64,000 nt of DNA from Acheta domesticus (Eukaryota > Arthropoda > Insecta > Orthoptera > Gryllidae). Shown in pieces: positions 1-9,828 of this stretch. The translations under genes were made by a program, and so were the position numbers. The stretch is from contig JAHLJT010000631.1 in assembly GCA_031308135.1 (NCBI GenBank), positions 153,095,276 through 153,159,275 on the forward strand, in the 5' to 3' direction. Position 1 is the stretch's first letter, and every line of letters begins with the position of its first letter. Under the pieces are notes generated by a model that saw only the letters and a program-made list of their open reading frames with translations, did not search any database and was not told where the DNA came from.

Positions 1-352
1 TTAGACTCGTCCTATACGGTCTCGTTCTATATGAAGCCATTTTTAAGAAAAAAATTATTTAAGCTCTAGTGTAAATGTGAAATTCGAAGCTCTTTTTTCA
101 CAGGAATAGTTTATTTTAGAAAAATTTCATTTAAAGTCATTTGAAGCATTTTCATTCACAAGTATAATAATGTATACAAGTCACCCTCCAATACTGGCTA
201 AATTGAAACACACATTTAAATTGTGTTTAAAATCATATTTATGATTAGGCAGGCCAATTTGGCACATGTATTTCTACACTGTAGATATTGTGAAATAAAT
301 ATACTGATTTTCAAAACGGACGGAATGCCGTCAATCGATTTTGAAGTATCTA
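1..352 (-). mobile_element. R1 repeat fragments at the window edge
   Basis: Positions 1-190 match the internal units of the R1 family (compare 4910-5110) in reverse orientation, running off the window edge. Positions 321-352 match 1262-1293, a short R1 segment just inside the GACGGACA microsatellite. The two pieces are not contiguous in the full-length copy, so this copy is rearranged. No coding capacity is seen. Confidence 0.6.
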
Positions 353-384
353 CACTCTTCAATGTTTTTTTCCTCCTACATCAC

Positions 385-485
385 ATTCATCAAATTAAAA
401 TTCCCCTCGGGGATCGAACTCGGTACCTTCCTTATTGAACATCTCAACCCGAAAGTGCATTAACCAACCGCGCTACGAGACCCAC
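385..485 (-). mobile_element. tRNA-derived SINE head
   Basis: Read on the minus strand this stretch has an A-box-like TAGCGCGGTTGG (464-475) and a B-box-like GAGTTCGATCC (411-421) about 45 bases apart, the split RNA polymerase III promoter of tRNA genes. The spacing and arm-like sequence fit a tRNA-derived SINE head. A usable tRNA cloverleaf was not apparent. The body beyond it runs into an R1 fragment at 321-352, so the SINE is either inserted next to R1 or chimeric with it. Confidence 0.6.
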
Positions 486-719
486 TCACGGAACCACTGT
501 TAATATTTCAGTCAAAACGTACTTGTATCAGTTCTATCATTACGAGTGTGGTAATTGTCAACATGCGAAAAACATGTCTTTCAAAAAACATGACCAAGGA
601 AGGCAGTGGTGAACTGCTTACTCCACACAATTTTTTCGGGTGATCGGCATTTGGAAAATAACTACTGCGAGAATGTATGTGCCATTCTATAGCACAACTA
701 GTTTATTTATATATTTACC

Positions 720-1495
720 TTCCCTTCTTACACACGTGCAGAAAATTTAAAGAAAAATTTTCGAGCGGTTTTTGAGGAAATTTTTTTTTGTAAATTTGAA
801 TCGCAATTTACGCAAAAACTTTTCGTTTTTCCAAACAATGGTGCATGACCTTATTTGAAGTGCTAATTTTGTACAACCGACTTTGTCTGAGGCGAAAATC
901 TCTATCTTCAAATTTGCAGTTTTTAAATAGTTTTTTGAAATTTTCGAAAAAAGGGCCTATCAACGAAAATGATGCCTACGTCATTCCCTTCAACGTTCTT
1001 CGCACTATTCAACAACAAAAAATAATTAAAAAATTTGGAGACATTTTTTTTGAATTTACAAAATCTTCAATTGGGCTTCATGTAAAGTATCCTCAAATAC
1101 TAAGATATCGGTTTCAAATTCAAGAGGCCGTGAGACGAGTAAAAACCATTGGTGAATATCAATTTTGAAGAAAATCGACCGAACGGTTTAGGCGCTAGCG
1201 TTGACCACAGACGGACAGACGGACGGACGGACAGACGGACGGACGGACAGACGGACAGACGGACGGAATGCCGTCAATCGATTTTGAAGTATGAAGAAGC
1301 AACAAATCATGGATTTTGACTACACCACGAAATAGAGGATTTTTTTCTAAATTTAGCAACAGGTTTTATCCACTTTTTTGTCACCAGACCCCTGCTATAA
1401 GAGATTTTCTGGCGAAAATTCCCCGTTTTCCGCCGCACGATTACATAACTTTCACTTCTTACGAAGTATTCGTAAGGCGAGAAATTAAAAAATGT
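720..1495 (-). mobile_element. R1 repeat copy (reverse), variant subfamily
   Basis: This is the palindrome-proximal half of an R1 element in reverse orientation. It contains the AAATTTAAAGAAAAA anchor, the GACGGACA microsatellite and the following ATGCCGTCAATCGATTTTG block. The terminal part is like 33601-33680, with a CTTACGAAGTATTCGTAAG palindrome in place of the usual one. The segment 900-1110 is shared with 33835-34070 but not with 4710-6226, so at least two subfamilies exist. The open frame at 845-1168 is a chance reading of repeat DNA. Confidence 0.65.
1208..1266 (+). repeat. (GACGGACA)n microsatellite inside R1
   Basis: A tandem array of GACGG/GACAG units. The same array occurs at the equivalent place in the forward R1 copy at 25545-25605 (as CTGTCCGT units) and as a very short remnant near 28635. 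It is therefore an internal part of the R1 family and not an independent repeat. Confidence 0.9.
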
Positions 1496-1621
1496 ATATT
1501 AAATCATTTGTTATACACTTCGTTTGTGGTGACTTCAAACAAACACAAAAAGAACTAGCAACTATATTCTCTGAATTTTTACTCGTTATCACTCACTTTT
1601 CGTGCAAGTTTTTCGAAAAAA

Positions 1622-1720
1622 AATGTCATGTCACTGCCCTGAGGAAGTCTGCGACATGGTAGGCGAAACGTCGGCCTCTCAGCAAACGACGCGGCGTCAC
1701 TCGGACAGCCGAGAAGTTAT
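1622..1720 (+). repeat. Left copy of a 99-bp direct repeat, possible Penelope terminal repeat
   Basis: This 99-bp block recurs at 2932-3030 with three mismatches in the same orientation. The pair brackets a Penelope-type GIY-YIG fragment. It contains CTGAGGA (1639-1645), then a six-pair stem GTCTGC/GTAGGC, then GAAAC (1665-1669) and GTCGG, an arrangement like the hammerhead-ribozyme core carried in Penelope terminal repeats. An extra A after CTGAGGA departs from the strict core, and the motif is on the strand opposite to the GIY-YIG frame, so ribozyme activity is an inference. Confidence 0.55.
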
Positions 1721-2327
1721 GGAGAGGAAAGAAGTTAATACGAAGGGAATTCAAAAAGTTCTTGGAATGGTCTTGCCTTCGCCAAACTAGCGATAAGACA
1801 GGTCTCGCGTTCTCGTGGTAGGGGAAGGGGCATGTTTGCATATGGGCAAAATTTGTCTGGACGTGACTCAGTGCGCATTGGTGTCACAGATACTGCCATG
1901 TGGAAATGAGTGGTAGTCCGTCGGCGTAAAGTCGCATTTTCCATAGCGTGTGAATTTGAAGTTCATGTGCAAACTGGGAAAATAAGCTTCGTAGACACTA
2001 TCGGCCCTGCTACTCCGTGGCCTGGGCAGTCTGTAACTGAAAATTTATATGTGCACATTTTGGACAGTTTGCGTGATGCGGTTCGAACGACGCGACGGGC
2101 CAAGTGGCGAAGAAAGGGACTGGCAAGTGTCTGTATCACTATAACGCGCCAAGTCGCACATTACTTGTGCAGAAATTCTTCGCGGAGAACATTCCTGTCT
2201 TCACTTAACCCCCTTTCTCTCCAGATTCCGTTCCCAGAGATGATCCCTAGTCTGAAAATGGGTCTCAAATAGAGCCTTTTTGCAATCGGGGATGAAATCG
2301 AATGCAACAGCATTCGATTTCGACCCT
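1721..2327. other. Unidentified repeat-associated sequence
   Basis: Moderately GC-rich sequence between the left 99-bp repeat and the Penelope fragment. Several short open frames exist on both strands, but none shows a domain I recognise. Its position suggests it is part of, or inserted into, the same Penelope-related block. Confidence 0.4.
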
Positions 2328-2876
2328 CCGATTTGCTGGCGGTTGGAGCCAACCCAGGCCCCGCGCCAGTCATTCCCGTGGTCGAACGGCATCGGACAGC
2401 CCCTTGACAGTCCCGAATGGATGGTATTAGGGACTTCCAGACGTGGTTTAGATTGAGGCCTGCGTCCGCGTTGAAGTTGTGCGCCCTTCTAATAACTTCT
2501 AGAGCCTCTTTTTATCCGTCTATGCCAGTACCGGTTTTCCTTATGCAGGAGCCGGATCTTGTCAAAGTCGATAGCGTGTCCCGTGATCTCAGAATGGTGC
2601 GCTACAGCCGAACGGTTGGTATAGTTCCGATTACAGTGGGCGATATGTTCTCTAAGACGTTCAAACACAGTGCGCCCGGTCTCACCGATGTACATCCTGC
2701 CGCAGTTGCAAGTAACTTCGTAAACGCATGCCGACTGGAGAGGTGGTAACGCATCTTTAAAGCGTATGCATCTTTAAAGCGTTGTGCAGCTTGTCGGGAC
2801 TGTGAACACTGTACGGTTTGTTTTTCCGTAGTACTGGCGCGGGGTCTGGATTGGCTCCAACCGCCAGCCAATCGGA
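2328..2876. repeat. 44-bp inverted repeat flanking the Penelope fragment
   Basis: The block 2328-2371, with core CTGGCGGTTGGAGCCAA and then CCCCGCGCCAGT, is repeated in inverted orientation at 2833-2876 with only a few mismatches. The arms enclose the GIY-YIG fragment. A head-to-head rearrangement of one Penelope tail would produce this. Confidence 0.65.
2415..2760 (-). pseudogene. Penelope-like element: GIY-YIG endonuclease fragment
   Basis: The minus-strand frame (from about 2745 down) reads CVYEVTCNCGRMYIGETGRT and continues with an R-x2-EH motif and SAVAHHSEITGH. This is the GIY-YIG nuclease domain found at the C terminus of Penelope-like reverse transcriptases, with its CxC pair, the YIG, the conserved R and the E in REH. 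The frame runs on through EALEVIRRAHNFN. The reverse transcriptase that should precede it is missing: the frame breaks at about 2760, where a CTTTAAAGATGC-type duplication (2755-2781) begins. The piece is a dead fragment. Confidence 0.8.
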
Positions 2877-2931
2877 AAGACCTCTCCGCCAATCACGGCC
2901 CCCACCCGAGCGCCCAGGCAGAACAGCATAC

Positions 2932-3030
2932 AATGTCATGTCACTGCCCTGAGGAAGCCTGCGACATGGTAGGCGAAACGTCGGCCTCTCAGCGAACGAC
3001 GCGGCGTCACCCGGACAGCCGAGAAGTTAT
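2932..3030 (+). repeat. Right copy of the 99-bp direct repeat
   Basis: Same sequence as 1622-1720 with three substitutions. It lies 1,310 bp from the first copy and keeps the CTGAGGA, stem and GAAAC elements. One stem base differs (GCCTGC for GTCTGC), turning a G-U pair into G-C and so preserving the hairpin. The flanks of the two copies are unrelated, so the repeat boundaries are sharp. Confidence 0.7.
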
Positions 3031-3738
3031 ATGAACTCTGCCGCGGAAGCTTACGTGTACTTCTTTCCTCTCCAGTCCAGGCTCCGTAATCAGAGCTGTT
3101 TTCACAGCATCATTTCCGTTTTCCTAACGGCCCTAGCCTTTTCTAGAAATGCTTCCTATTATTTCATGAAGTGGGACCTATTATCATCTAATATGTTTTG
3201 GGTAAGCGTTACATTTCTATTGGAAGTAATGATTCCCCATTCCCATTCATTTTACTCTCCATATTTCTGTACCACAGCAATTTAAAAGGATGTGGATCCA
3301 ATATTCCTTATCACTTCAAAGTACAAAGGTGCCATTGCCATTCGAGTCTTTCAATCTTCGTTGCATTCACCTCTGACTCTAAACCAAGAGCATTTGCGTC
3401 TTGCGCATTTTCTAAGTGAGTAAAGGTAACATATGCAACCCCATACCAACCTCGTGTGAATTTGTGCTACTAACAAGTGTTTCTAGAGCCATCTAAAGCT
3501 AAAAGCGCCCAAAGACTAACTTCAACCACATCACATCCCAAATTTTAGGCTAGTTTAATGCTCTATTCCTGAATTTTAGGCTACTTTGGATTTCCCAAAA
3601 TTGTAGGCACTGCTAGCTAAAGCTAGCAATATCCACCCAGAATCAATCTCAAAATCAATTCAAAAATCTGAAACCCTTCCCAAAATTTAAGAATTACTTT
3701 AGCTTCTTAGAAAAAAGATCCCCACGTTAATAATATAA
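3031..3738. other. No recognisable feature
   Basis: Unique-looking AT-rich sequence. Open frames at 3031-3285 and 3198-3419 overlap, have no recognisable domain and no supporting signals, and are treated as chance. Confidence 0.5.
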
Positions 3739-4587
3739 CTAGGGGAGAATCAGAATGGCACAGACTTTCCCGTATTAATTTTCCTTTGGTGTTGGCTAGC
3801 TGTTTGGTCTTGATACATATTCTGGCCAATTACCAACTATCGCCGCCCAAATTACTTTTTTAACATTTTCTTAATTTTTAGGTTTCACAATTTGTTCACA
3901 TTATTATATTTACGAGTATATTTGCTTTAATTAATGTCCTATAGAGACTATCAAAAACTCAACCGTTTTCTGTGAAAGTAGCTCAAATTTCCCTATTTTC
4001 AGAAACGCTCAAACCCCATTTTCTCAAAAATGTCTGGAATTTTTTTCTTTAAACTTTTCGAACGGATAGTGCTAATTGGACTCCATGACGTAAAATTCAT
4101 CTTTAAGTATTTTTTTGTTGTTTTTTTTAAAAATTGCACAAATGTAATTTTTTTGAAAGATCTCTCACACCGTAAATATGCAGGTTTCCCACAATTTGTA
4201 AACATCATTATATTTGTGGGTTAATGTGCTTTCAATGGCTTCTAATGACGTTTTCGAAAACACAAATGATTTCTGTGAAAAAGAGTTTCAAATCTCGCAT
4301 TTACAGTAGCATTGAAACGCCATTTTCTTAAAAACGGCTGCACATTTTTCAAAGAAAATTGACATTTGCGACGAGCGTTCACTGTTTTTTTTAACATTTT
4401 TGAAATAATTTTTCCGTTCTACTGTTAAGAAACCCATAAATTAAGAAAACGTTTAAAAAAGTAATTTGGGTGGCGATAAATGGCAGCTGGCACGAGTATA
4501 TGGTACTCCGACTATCTAGCCGAGACCAAAGGAAATACAATATTAATATGGGAAAGTCTGTGCCATTCTGTAGCATCACTAGTTACT
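3739..4587 (+). mobile_element. R1 composite: inverted tail plus forward body
   Basis: Positions 3739-3889 are the R1 tail (CTAG, then AGAATGGCACAGACTTTCCC) in reverse orientation. From about 3890 the sequence switches to forward R1 internal units and ends with the same tail at 4540-4587 (GGGAAAGTCTGTGCCATTC, then CACTAGT). The same terminus therefore stands at both ends in inverted order. Internal unit boundaries carry the CCATTTTCTCAAAAA and CCATTTTCTTAAAAACGG motifs. Confidence 0.65.
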
Positions 4588-4709
4588 TTCCCGTATACTT
4601 ACGTATACACGGAGTGATATACGTAGTATATGGAAAGTTATGTAATGCTACGCGAAAAAATGGCCAATTTTCGCCAGAATAAAATTCATTGCCGGGCGCT
4701 GATAACGAA
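4585..4709 (+). mobile_element. R1 palindromic terminus, truncated after 125 bp
   Basis: Begins with the palindrome ACTTTCCCGTATAC (4585-4638, closing with GGAAAGT), then ATGTAATGCTACGCGAAAA and the GCCGGGC block, the start of a forward R1 element. It follows directly on the CACTAGT end of the preceding copy and is cut off by the next, oppositely oriented copy at 4709-4714. Confidence 0.65.
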
Positions 4710-6226
4710 CTAGTGGTGCTACAGAATGGCACAGATTTTCCCGTATTAGTTTTCTATTTCCTTGGGTCTCACCTAGCAATTCATACTTGCAACATATTCT
4801 TGCACCTGCAATCTATCGCCGCCCAAAGTACATTATATTTAAACATTTTCTTAATTTTTCACTTTCCTAGTTATAGATCGGAAATATTAATTTTCGAATA
4901 GTACAGAACACAAAAACCTCGTCCTATATGGCAATTTTGCATTAAAAATTTGTAGCCTTTTTAAGAAAATGGCGTTTAAGCGCTAATAAAATGCGAAATT
5001 TAAAGCTCATTTTCACAGAAAACTTTTGAGTTTTCAAAAAACCTCATTTGAAGCCATTTGAAGCACATTAACTCACAAATACAACAGCGTTTACAAATTG
5101 CTGGTAATGTGCATATTAACGATGTGACAGATATTTCAAAAAAATTTCATTTGTGTAATTTTTTAAAAAACAAAGAATACACTCAAATGAACTTTACGTC
5201 ATATTAAGGAGAGAAATTAGCACTATCCGTTCCAAAACTTTGAAGAAAAAATTCGGAGCCCTCTATGAGAAAATGGGCTAGTTTTTACAGAAAACTGTTG
5301 AGTTTTCGAATATCTTTACTTGACCTTATTTAAAGCTCATAAACTCGTAAATATAATAATGTAAACAAATTGCCGATAGTGTAATTATTAATGTCGTGAG
5401 AGACAAGTCAAAAAAATTACATTTTTGTAATTTTTGAAAAAACAAAAGAATAGAGCGATGTGGAGTTAATGTCATCTCATAGGGTGCTAGCATTATACCT
5501 ACCAAAAGTTTAAAGAAAAAATTTGGAGCCATTTTTCAGATAATCTTGCTTTTCTATTTTTTTTTAAAAATTTGAACATATTACACGCAATATTGCCCGA
5601 AAACTATTAAAATTTTCACAAAAATGTACATGACCTTAAAGAAAACACTCACTAAAAAGAACAAATTTTATTCAAAGGAAAAATTTTTATTAGCAATTTT
5701 GTAGTTGGAGAAAGACGCCCGATAAAATTAAAACTTTTGCAAATTTCAAACTTTGGCAATTTTCGAAAATTCAGAGTTAACCGTGAAAATCGGACATATG
5801 CCACCTTAATAAGTGCATATTACTCTGTTTTTGCAAGAAATTTAAAGAAAAAAATTGGAGCGGTTTTTGCAAATGTCCGGGGAGCTTCATGTAAAGTACC
5901 CCCAAATTTTAGAGAATCTTTTTCAAAATCTCAAAGCTTTGACTCGAACCAGATCAACTAGGGAATATCCATAATGGAAGAAATCGTACGTATGGTTTAC
6001 GCGCTAGCAGTGTTCACAGACGTTTTCCTTTCAATTGGTTTTTCGGTATCAAGGACCCACAAAAGTGGGTTTCTGGCTACGCCACGTGTTATGGAATTTT
6101 TTCTTATTTATTTACTTTTTCGTTGTCACTGTACGACAACGAATTTTTTCTGGCGAAAATTGGCCATTTTTTCGCGCAGCATTACATAATTTCCTTATAC
6201 TACGTATATTACTCCATATATAATGT
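4710..6226 (-). mobile_element. R1 element, near full length (about 1.5 kb)
   Basis: Reverse-orientation copy starting at CTAGTGGTGCTACAGAATGG and ending at the degraded palindrome near 6195-6226. From the tail inwards it holds two homologous units of about 305 bp (about 4965-5275 and 5275-5560), a third partial unit, a stretch with TTGTAGTTGGAGAAAGACG, a remnant of the TTCACAGACG microsatellite position, and the GGCGAAAATTGGCCATTTTTTCGCGCAGCATTAC block next to the palindrome. No frame shows coding constraint. With 25323-26782 it defines the family. Confidence 0.75.
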
Positions 6227-7744
6227 GGCGGCATATAGCGGTGCCTTAATAAATTTACAACAAAAACTTCTTTTTCGTACTCTCAGGCATGCTCACGTGC
6301 GCTTTCCCCGCTCGCCTCGGTCCAGCCGCGCTCCACCACGCCCGTTGTCCTCTGCTGTCAGAGACTCACCCCTCCGCCGGCCTGGTAAGAATTTATGGCC
6401 ACTTGTCGTCAAAGGCCACTTGACGACCCCACTTCACTGAATGCACCTTTTGTGACCCACCCCCGCCGATCCTTGGGCGCCCTCCTCGCTTCCACACCTG
6501 TCGCGATAATTTAAGAAAGTCCGAACCCCTTTGCCATACAATAATTGCTCACTAGGGATGCCACCCCCCCCGACGAACGCAGCTGCGTTTCGGTCAACAG
6601 AGATAGCGTTTCGGTAGAGAGAGAGGCACTTTAGAAAATTTTTCACGAATCCTCGAACCGCGATTCGTCAAAATTAATTCTGCGACGCAGTAAGGTGCGG
6701 CCAATGAGAGGTTTCACAAAGTAGGTCAACGAGCCTAGGATGAACTTAGGAAGGGAAAGATCCGGAGAGGGACAGATTCTCAAAATCTTAAAAAAAGTCA
6801 AGGAGGGAGGTAGTCGTGAGAGCGAACACACGAGAGCATCGGCCGCGAAAGAAACGCTTAGAAGTGAGTTATGAATGGGTAAACGCGAGGGCAGCGGCCG
6901 CGAAATAGACACTTAGAAGCGAGTTGCGAGTACCAGGATCCAGCCTCCGGTCCGCAACAGCATTAAATGCTGTCGTATCGCTCGTCCGAGCCGTAGTGAG
7001 AAACGAATCCGGACTCGTCCAGCATCTTGGTGGCGAAGCGTAAAGGAGACCTCGGCACACGCAACGAGCTGCGAGAAGGCGTCCACCCTCCCGTGTCAAC
7101 ATTGCAGATCATAAGACAACGCTCGTTGAAGACGACAAGGCCATCGACCGCAACGTGGGCACCCCAGCCCACGCCCATTTAACAGATAAGACTTTTAACG
7201 CACGCCCGCGCTTTGGGGCGTCCCGCCTCGAGACGAGACGGAAAATGTCTCCGATATTTTAAAGTGTTCTATCTTTCTGTTTTTTTTTGTTTTTTTGTTT
7301 TGTTTGTTTTTTGTTAGAGTTAAGCGGTGCCGCGCAATGGCATGTTTTTCTTTAAGACTGTAACAGAAGTGTAATTAACTATCTTTTCTCTTAATTTTCT
7401 TTTACTGAGCTCAATAGGTAGGGTGTAATCCCACCTCATGGGATTTTCTTTGTGTAACTTCCCCGGCCGTAGGTCGGGAATAAATGTATGATTTTATTTC
7501 ACTGCCCAATTACGGCTCATCATTTACAAAGTAGTTTCCCGGCCCGCACCTCTCTTCCACCCGCTAGCCGATGGCGTTGCAATTTGGCGCCAACGCGGGG
7601 CTAGATAGACGATGCCGTTGCAATAAGTACGTATACGGGAAAGTAAAAATCAGGGCTGTACAAAGATAATCATTTAACACACTTTGGTATTGATGAATAA
7701 ATAAAAATATTATAAACTTAGAAAATATTTACAAAACTCTTCTG
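6227..7744. other. Unidentified, locally GC-rich sequence, possibly a transposon 3' region
   Basis: The first kilobase is GC-richer than its surroundings. A poly-T tract (7270-7312) and an AATAAA at 7479-7484 could be the 3' region of an unidentified retroelement on the plus strand. One plus frame near 7100-7255 stays open for about 50 codons but shows no family I can name. Half an R1 palindrome (GTACGTATACGGGAAAGT) lies at 7627-7644. Confidence 0.35.
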
Positions 7745-8015
7745 CCTTCTACGTCAGTGGGATAGCAGCGACTGCAAAAATCGCAATTGGTGGAAAAAGT
7801 TTGTACTCAGATTGAACGACTAACTGGACAGAGAAATGTGATTAACAATGCTCTTGTTGCCTCCAAAAATGTGTACCTGCCTCCACTGCGCTTTAAATTG
7901 AGTCTTGTCAAAAACGTTGTGAAAGCCATTAACAAACATTACGTGGATTGTATGGTTTTGGCGAAAGAAGTTCCGAAGGATCAGTGAAGCGAAAGTAAAG
8001 GAAGGAATATTTGTA
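7745..8015 (+). pseudogene. Fragment resembling a multi-copy insect protein of unknown function
   Basis: The frame at 7787-7987 reads LPPLRFKLSLVKNVVKAINK. Shifting frame after about 7960 continues as KKFRRISEAKVKEGIFV, then a stop. The order LPPLxxKL, KNxVKAxNK, KFxxxSEAKxKEGIFV is one I associate with an uncharacterised, highly repeated domain in insect genomes, probably transposon-borne. The frameshift between the two halves and the later stop show a dead copy. The assignment rests on remembered resemblance, so it is moderate. Confidence 0.5.
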
Positions 8016-9794
8016 TGATTGCAAATTGGTAAATGAACCTTTCGTTCCGAATGGTTGTTGGTTGGTTCTGTTCCGTTTCGAATGGTTCAACTGAATGGTT
8101 GATGAACCTTTCGTTGAGTTTAGTGATGCTAAAAAATGCCGTATTGTCTTTCACCTGTGAAACATTCTAGGCAACCAAAAGGCAGAGAACTAGCGTGAAA
8201 TTGTACGTGAACAATTGAGTTTATACCACCGTATTGTAACCAGACGTGTAGGTCGGTTGTGGGGAATTTCAGTGAGAACGTGGCTCTTTGTTGAAATTTT
8301 GTAAAAAGAAACACACAGTCGTTACCACAGAACAACGTTTAATTTGATACCCTTTGAAAGAAAAACGAAAATTACAGAATGACAATAACATTGACCATAA
8401 ACAAACAAAAACAAACAAAAACCATTTGACAATAACAAAAAACATGAAGAGGATAATCAACTGCACAATTATGAATTTTAAAGTTGGCACTAATTAGAAT
8501 CATATCAAGATATTCTGTGACAAAAATAAATTGAAATTCAACAAATTGAATAAAAGAGATCTCTGGGGAGATGAGTGCACATAAAGTTACATCTGAGGGA
8601 AGAGCACACGTATTTCGGACGACAGAATGTAGTAGTACTTTCTGTTTACAAAAATTGCAGTTAACCTTCTATCAACATACACTGCTTTATCATTCATTAG
8701 TAATTTCTTGCAAAAAATTCATTGCAATTACAAAGATATATTTTGCATGCAATTAAAATGAATAAATACAGTTTTGAAAACACAGAATATTACATAAAGT
8801 TGCTGGAAAAAAGTAAACGTGTGTGTTTACTACATAAATGTAAAAATTAACATTTAGTACAACCTACACCTTTGGTTGAAATTGAAAATATGTTTTATTT
8901 TTACTCAACAGGCATCCAAGTTTCAATAAATATTTCCAGATATTTAAGTTCACTTAAATTCTTCAACAGTTCATAGCAAATATATTTTTATACATTTTTA
9001 ATTATTCATAAATAGCACAAGGTGTTTTCTAACTTGACTTGGATTTAACAATATCATCAAAATTTTCTTTTTAACGACAGAAGCTACACTTGCATTTTAT
9101 TAACATAACAAGATTCTTTCACAAATCAGTGATATTCTCCCCTAAGAAAGACACATTACTTCAAATATCTTTTGAAAATAGTACACAATTACTATGAAAA
9201 TACCAATGGGAAGGATATATCAGTCATTAGGAAAGAATGTTAATGGCCAAAAAACAATCTGACAGTGAACTACAGGAACAATACATCAACCTGCATTCTA
9301 GAGTCAATTGCTTCAAAATTCTCATTTCTTTTTATAGTGTCATATACAAAATTATTTTGTCTTGAACACCGACCTTAATTCGGGGGCCGTGGCGTTTGCC
9401 ACCAGCGAAAAACTCACAGCGAAAAAAATGCGGCTGCCGGCGCTCTATAGTGCGCTTAAGCACAACGTGCCCTCTATGTAACCACGTCAAACTCCAGTAC
9501 TCCAAGACCAGACGCCTCCGCTCCGTCGATCGTGCCTCTAGTCATCACTGGCACAAACAACCTCTCCTTTCCTGTTGACTGAGCTCGCGGCCACACCGTC
9601 AGCTTCCAACCTCACACCTCAGGTTCTCGTAACTTTCTGCTCCCATGTGCCCTGCCTTCAGTAAGCTACCACCATACTTCCACGGAACCTCTATTGCAAC
9701 TTTATTCCTTGACCTAGGCCGGCCGCGGGCGCAGTGGTTTCCTACCAGGCGGCGCGCGCGTTTAGGCGGCTGTCGCGCGGGGATTTTAATTGCC
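8016..9794. other. AT-rich sequence with no recognisable feature
   Basis: Contains short local repetitions (GAACCTTTCGTT at about 8037 and 8105; CGAATGGTT variants between them) and a GC-richer patch from 9380. No coding or transposon signal recognised. Confidence 0.5.
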
Positions 9795-9828
9795 TACTGT
9801 GACCATCACACTAAGGTTGGTCACAGTA
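9795..9828. other. Perfect 11-bp inverted repeat (hairpin)
   Basis: TACTGTGACCA at 9795-9805 and its exact reverse complement at 9818-9828 are separated by 12 bases. It lies at the edge of a GC-rich patch (9720-9785). It could be a small hairpin or a palindromic protein site. Nothing nearby identifies its role. Confidence 0.6.

Noticed and set aside
385..485. Possible genuine tRNA gene on the minus strand.
   Set aside because: A and B boxes are present, but the acceptor stem and cloverleaf do not close convincingly and the 3' side continues into a repeat body, so a SINE is more likely.
845..1168. Open frame of 107 codons.
   Set aside because: It lies in an R1 repeat whose other copies do not keep the frame.
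1208..1266. Tandem array considered as a CRISPR-like or satellite array.
   Set aside because: Units are 4-8 bp with no spacers, and the same array lies inside other R1 copies. It is a microsatellite in an insect repeat.
8030..8120. Cluster of GAACCTTTCGTT and CGAATGGTT repetitions.
   Set aside because: Too few and too irregular to define a regulatory array or tandem repeat family.
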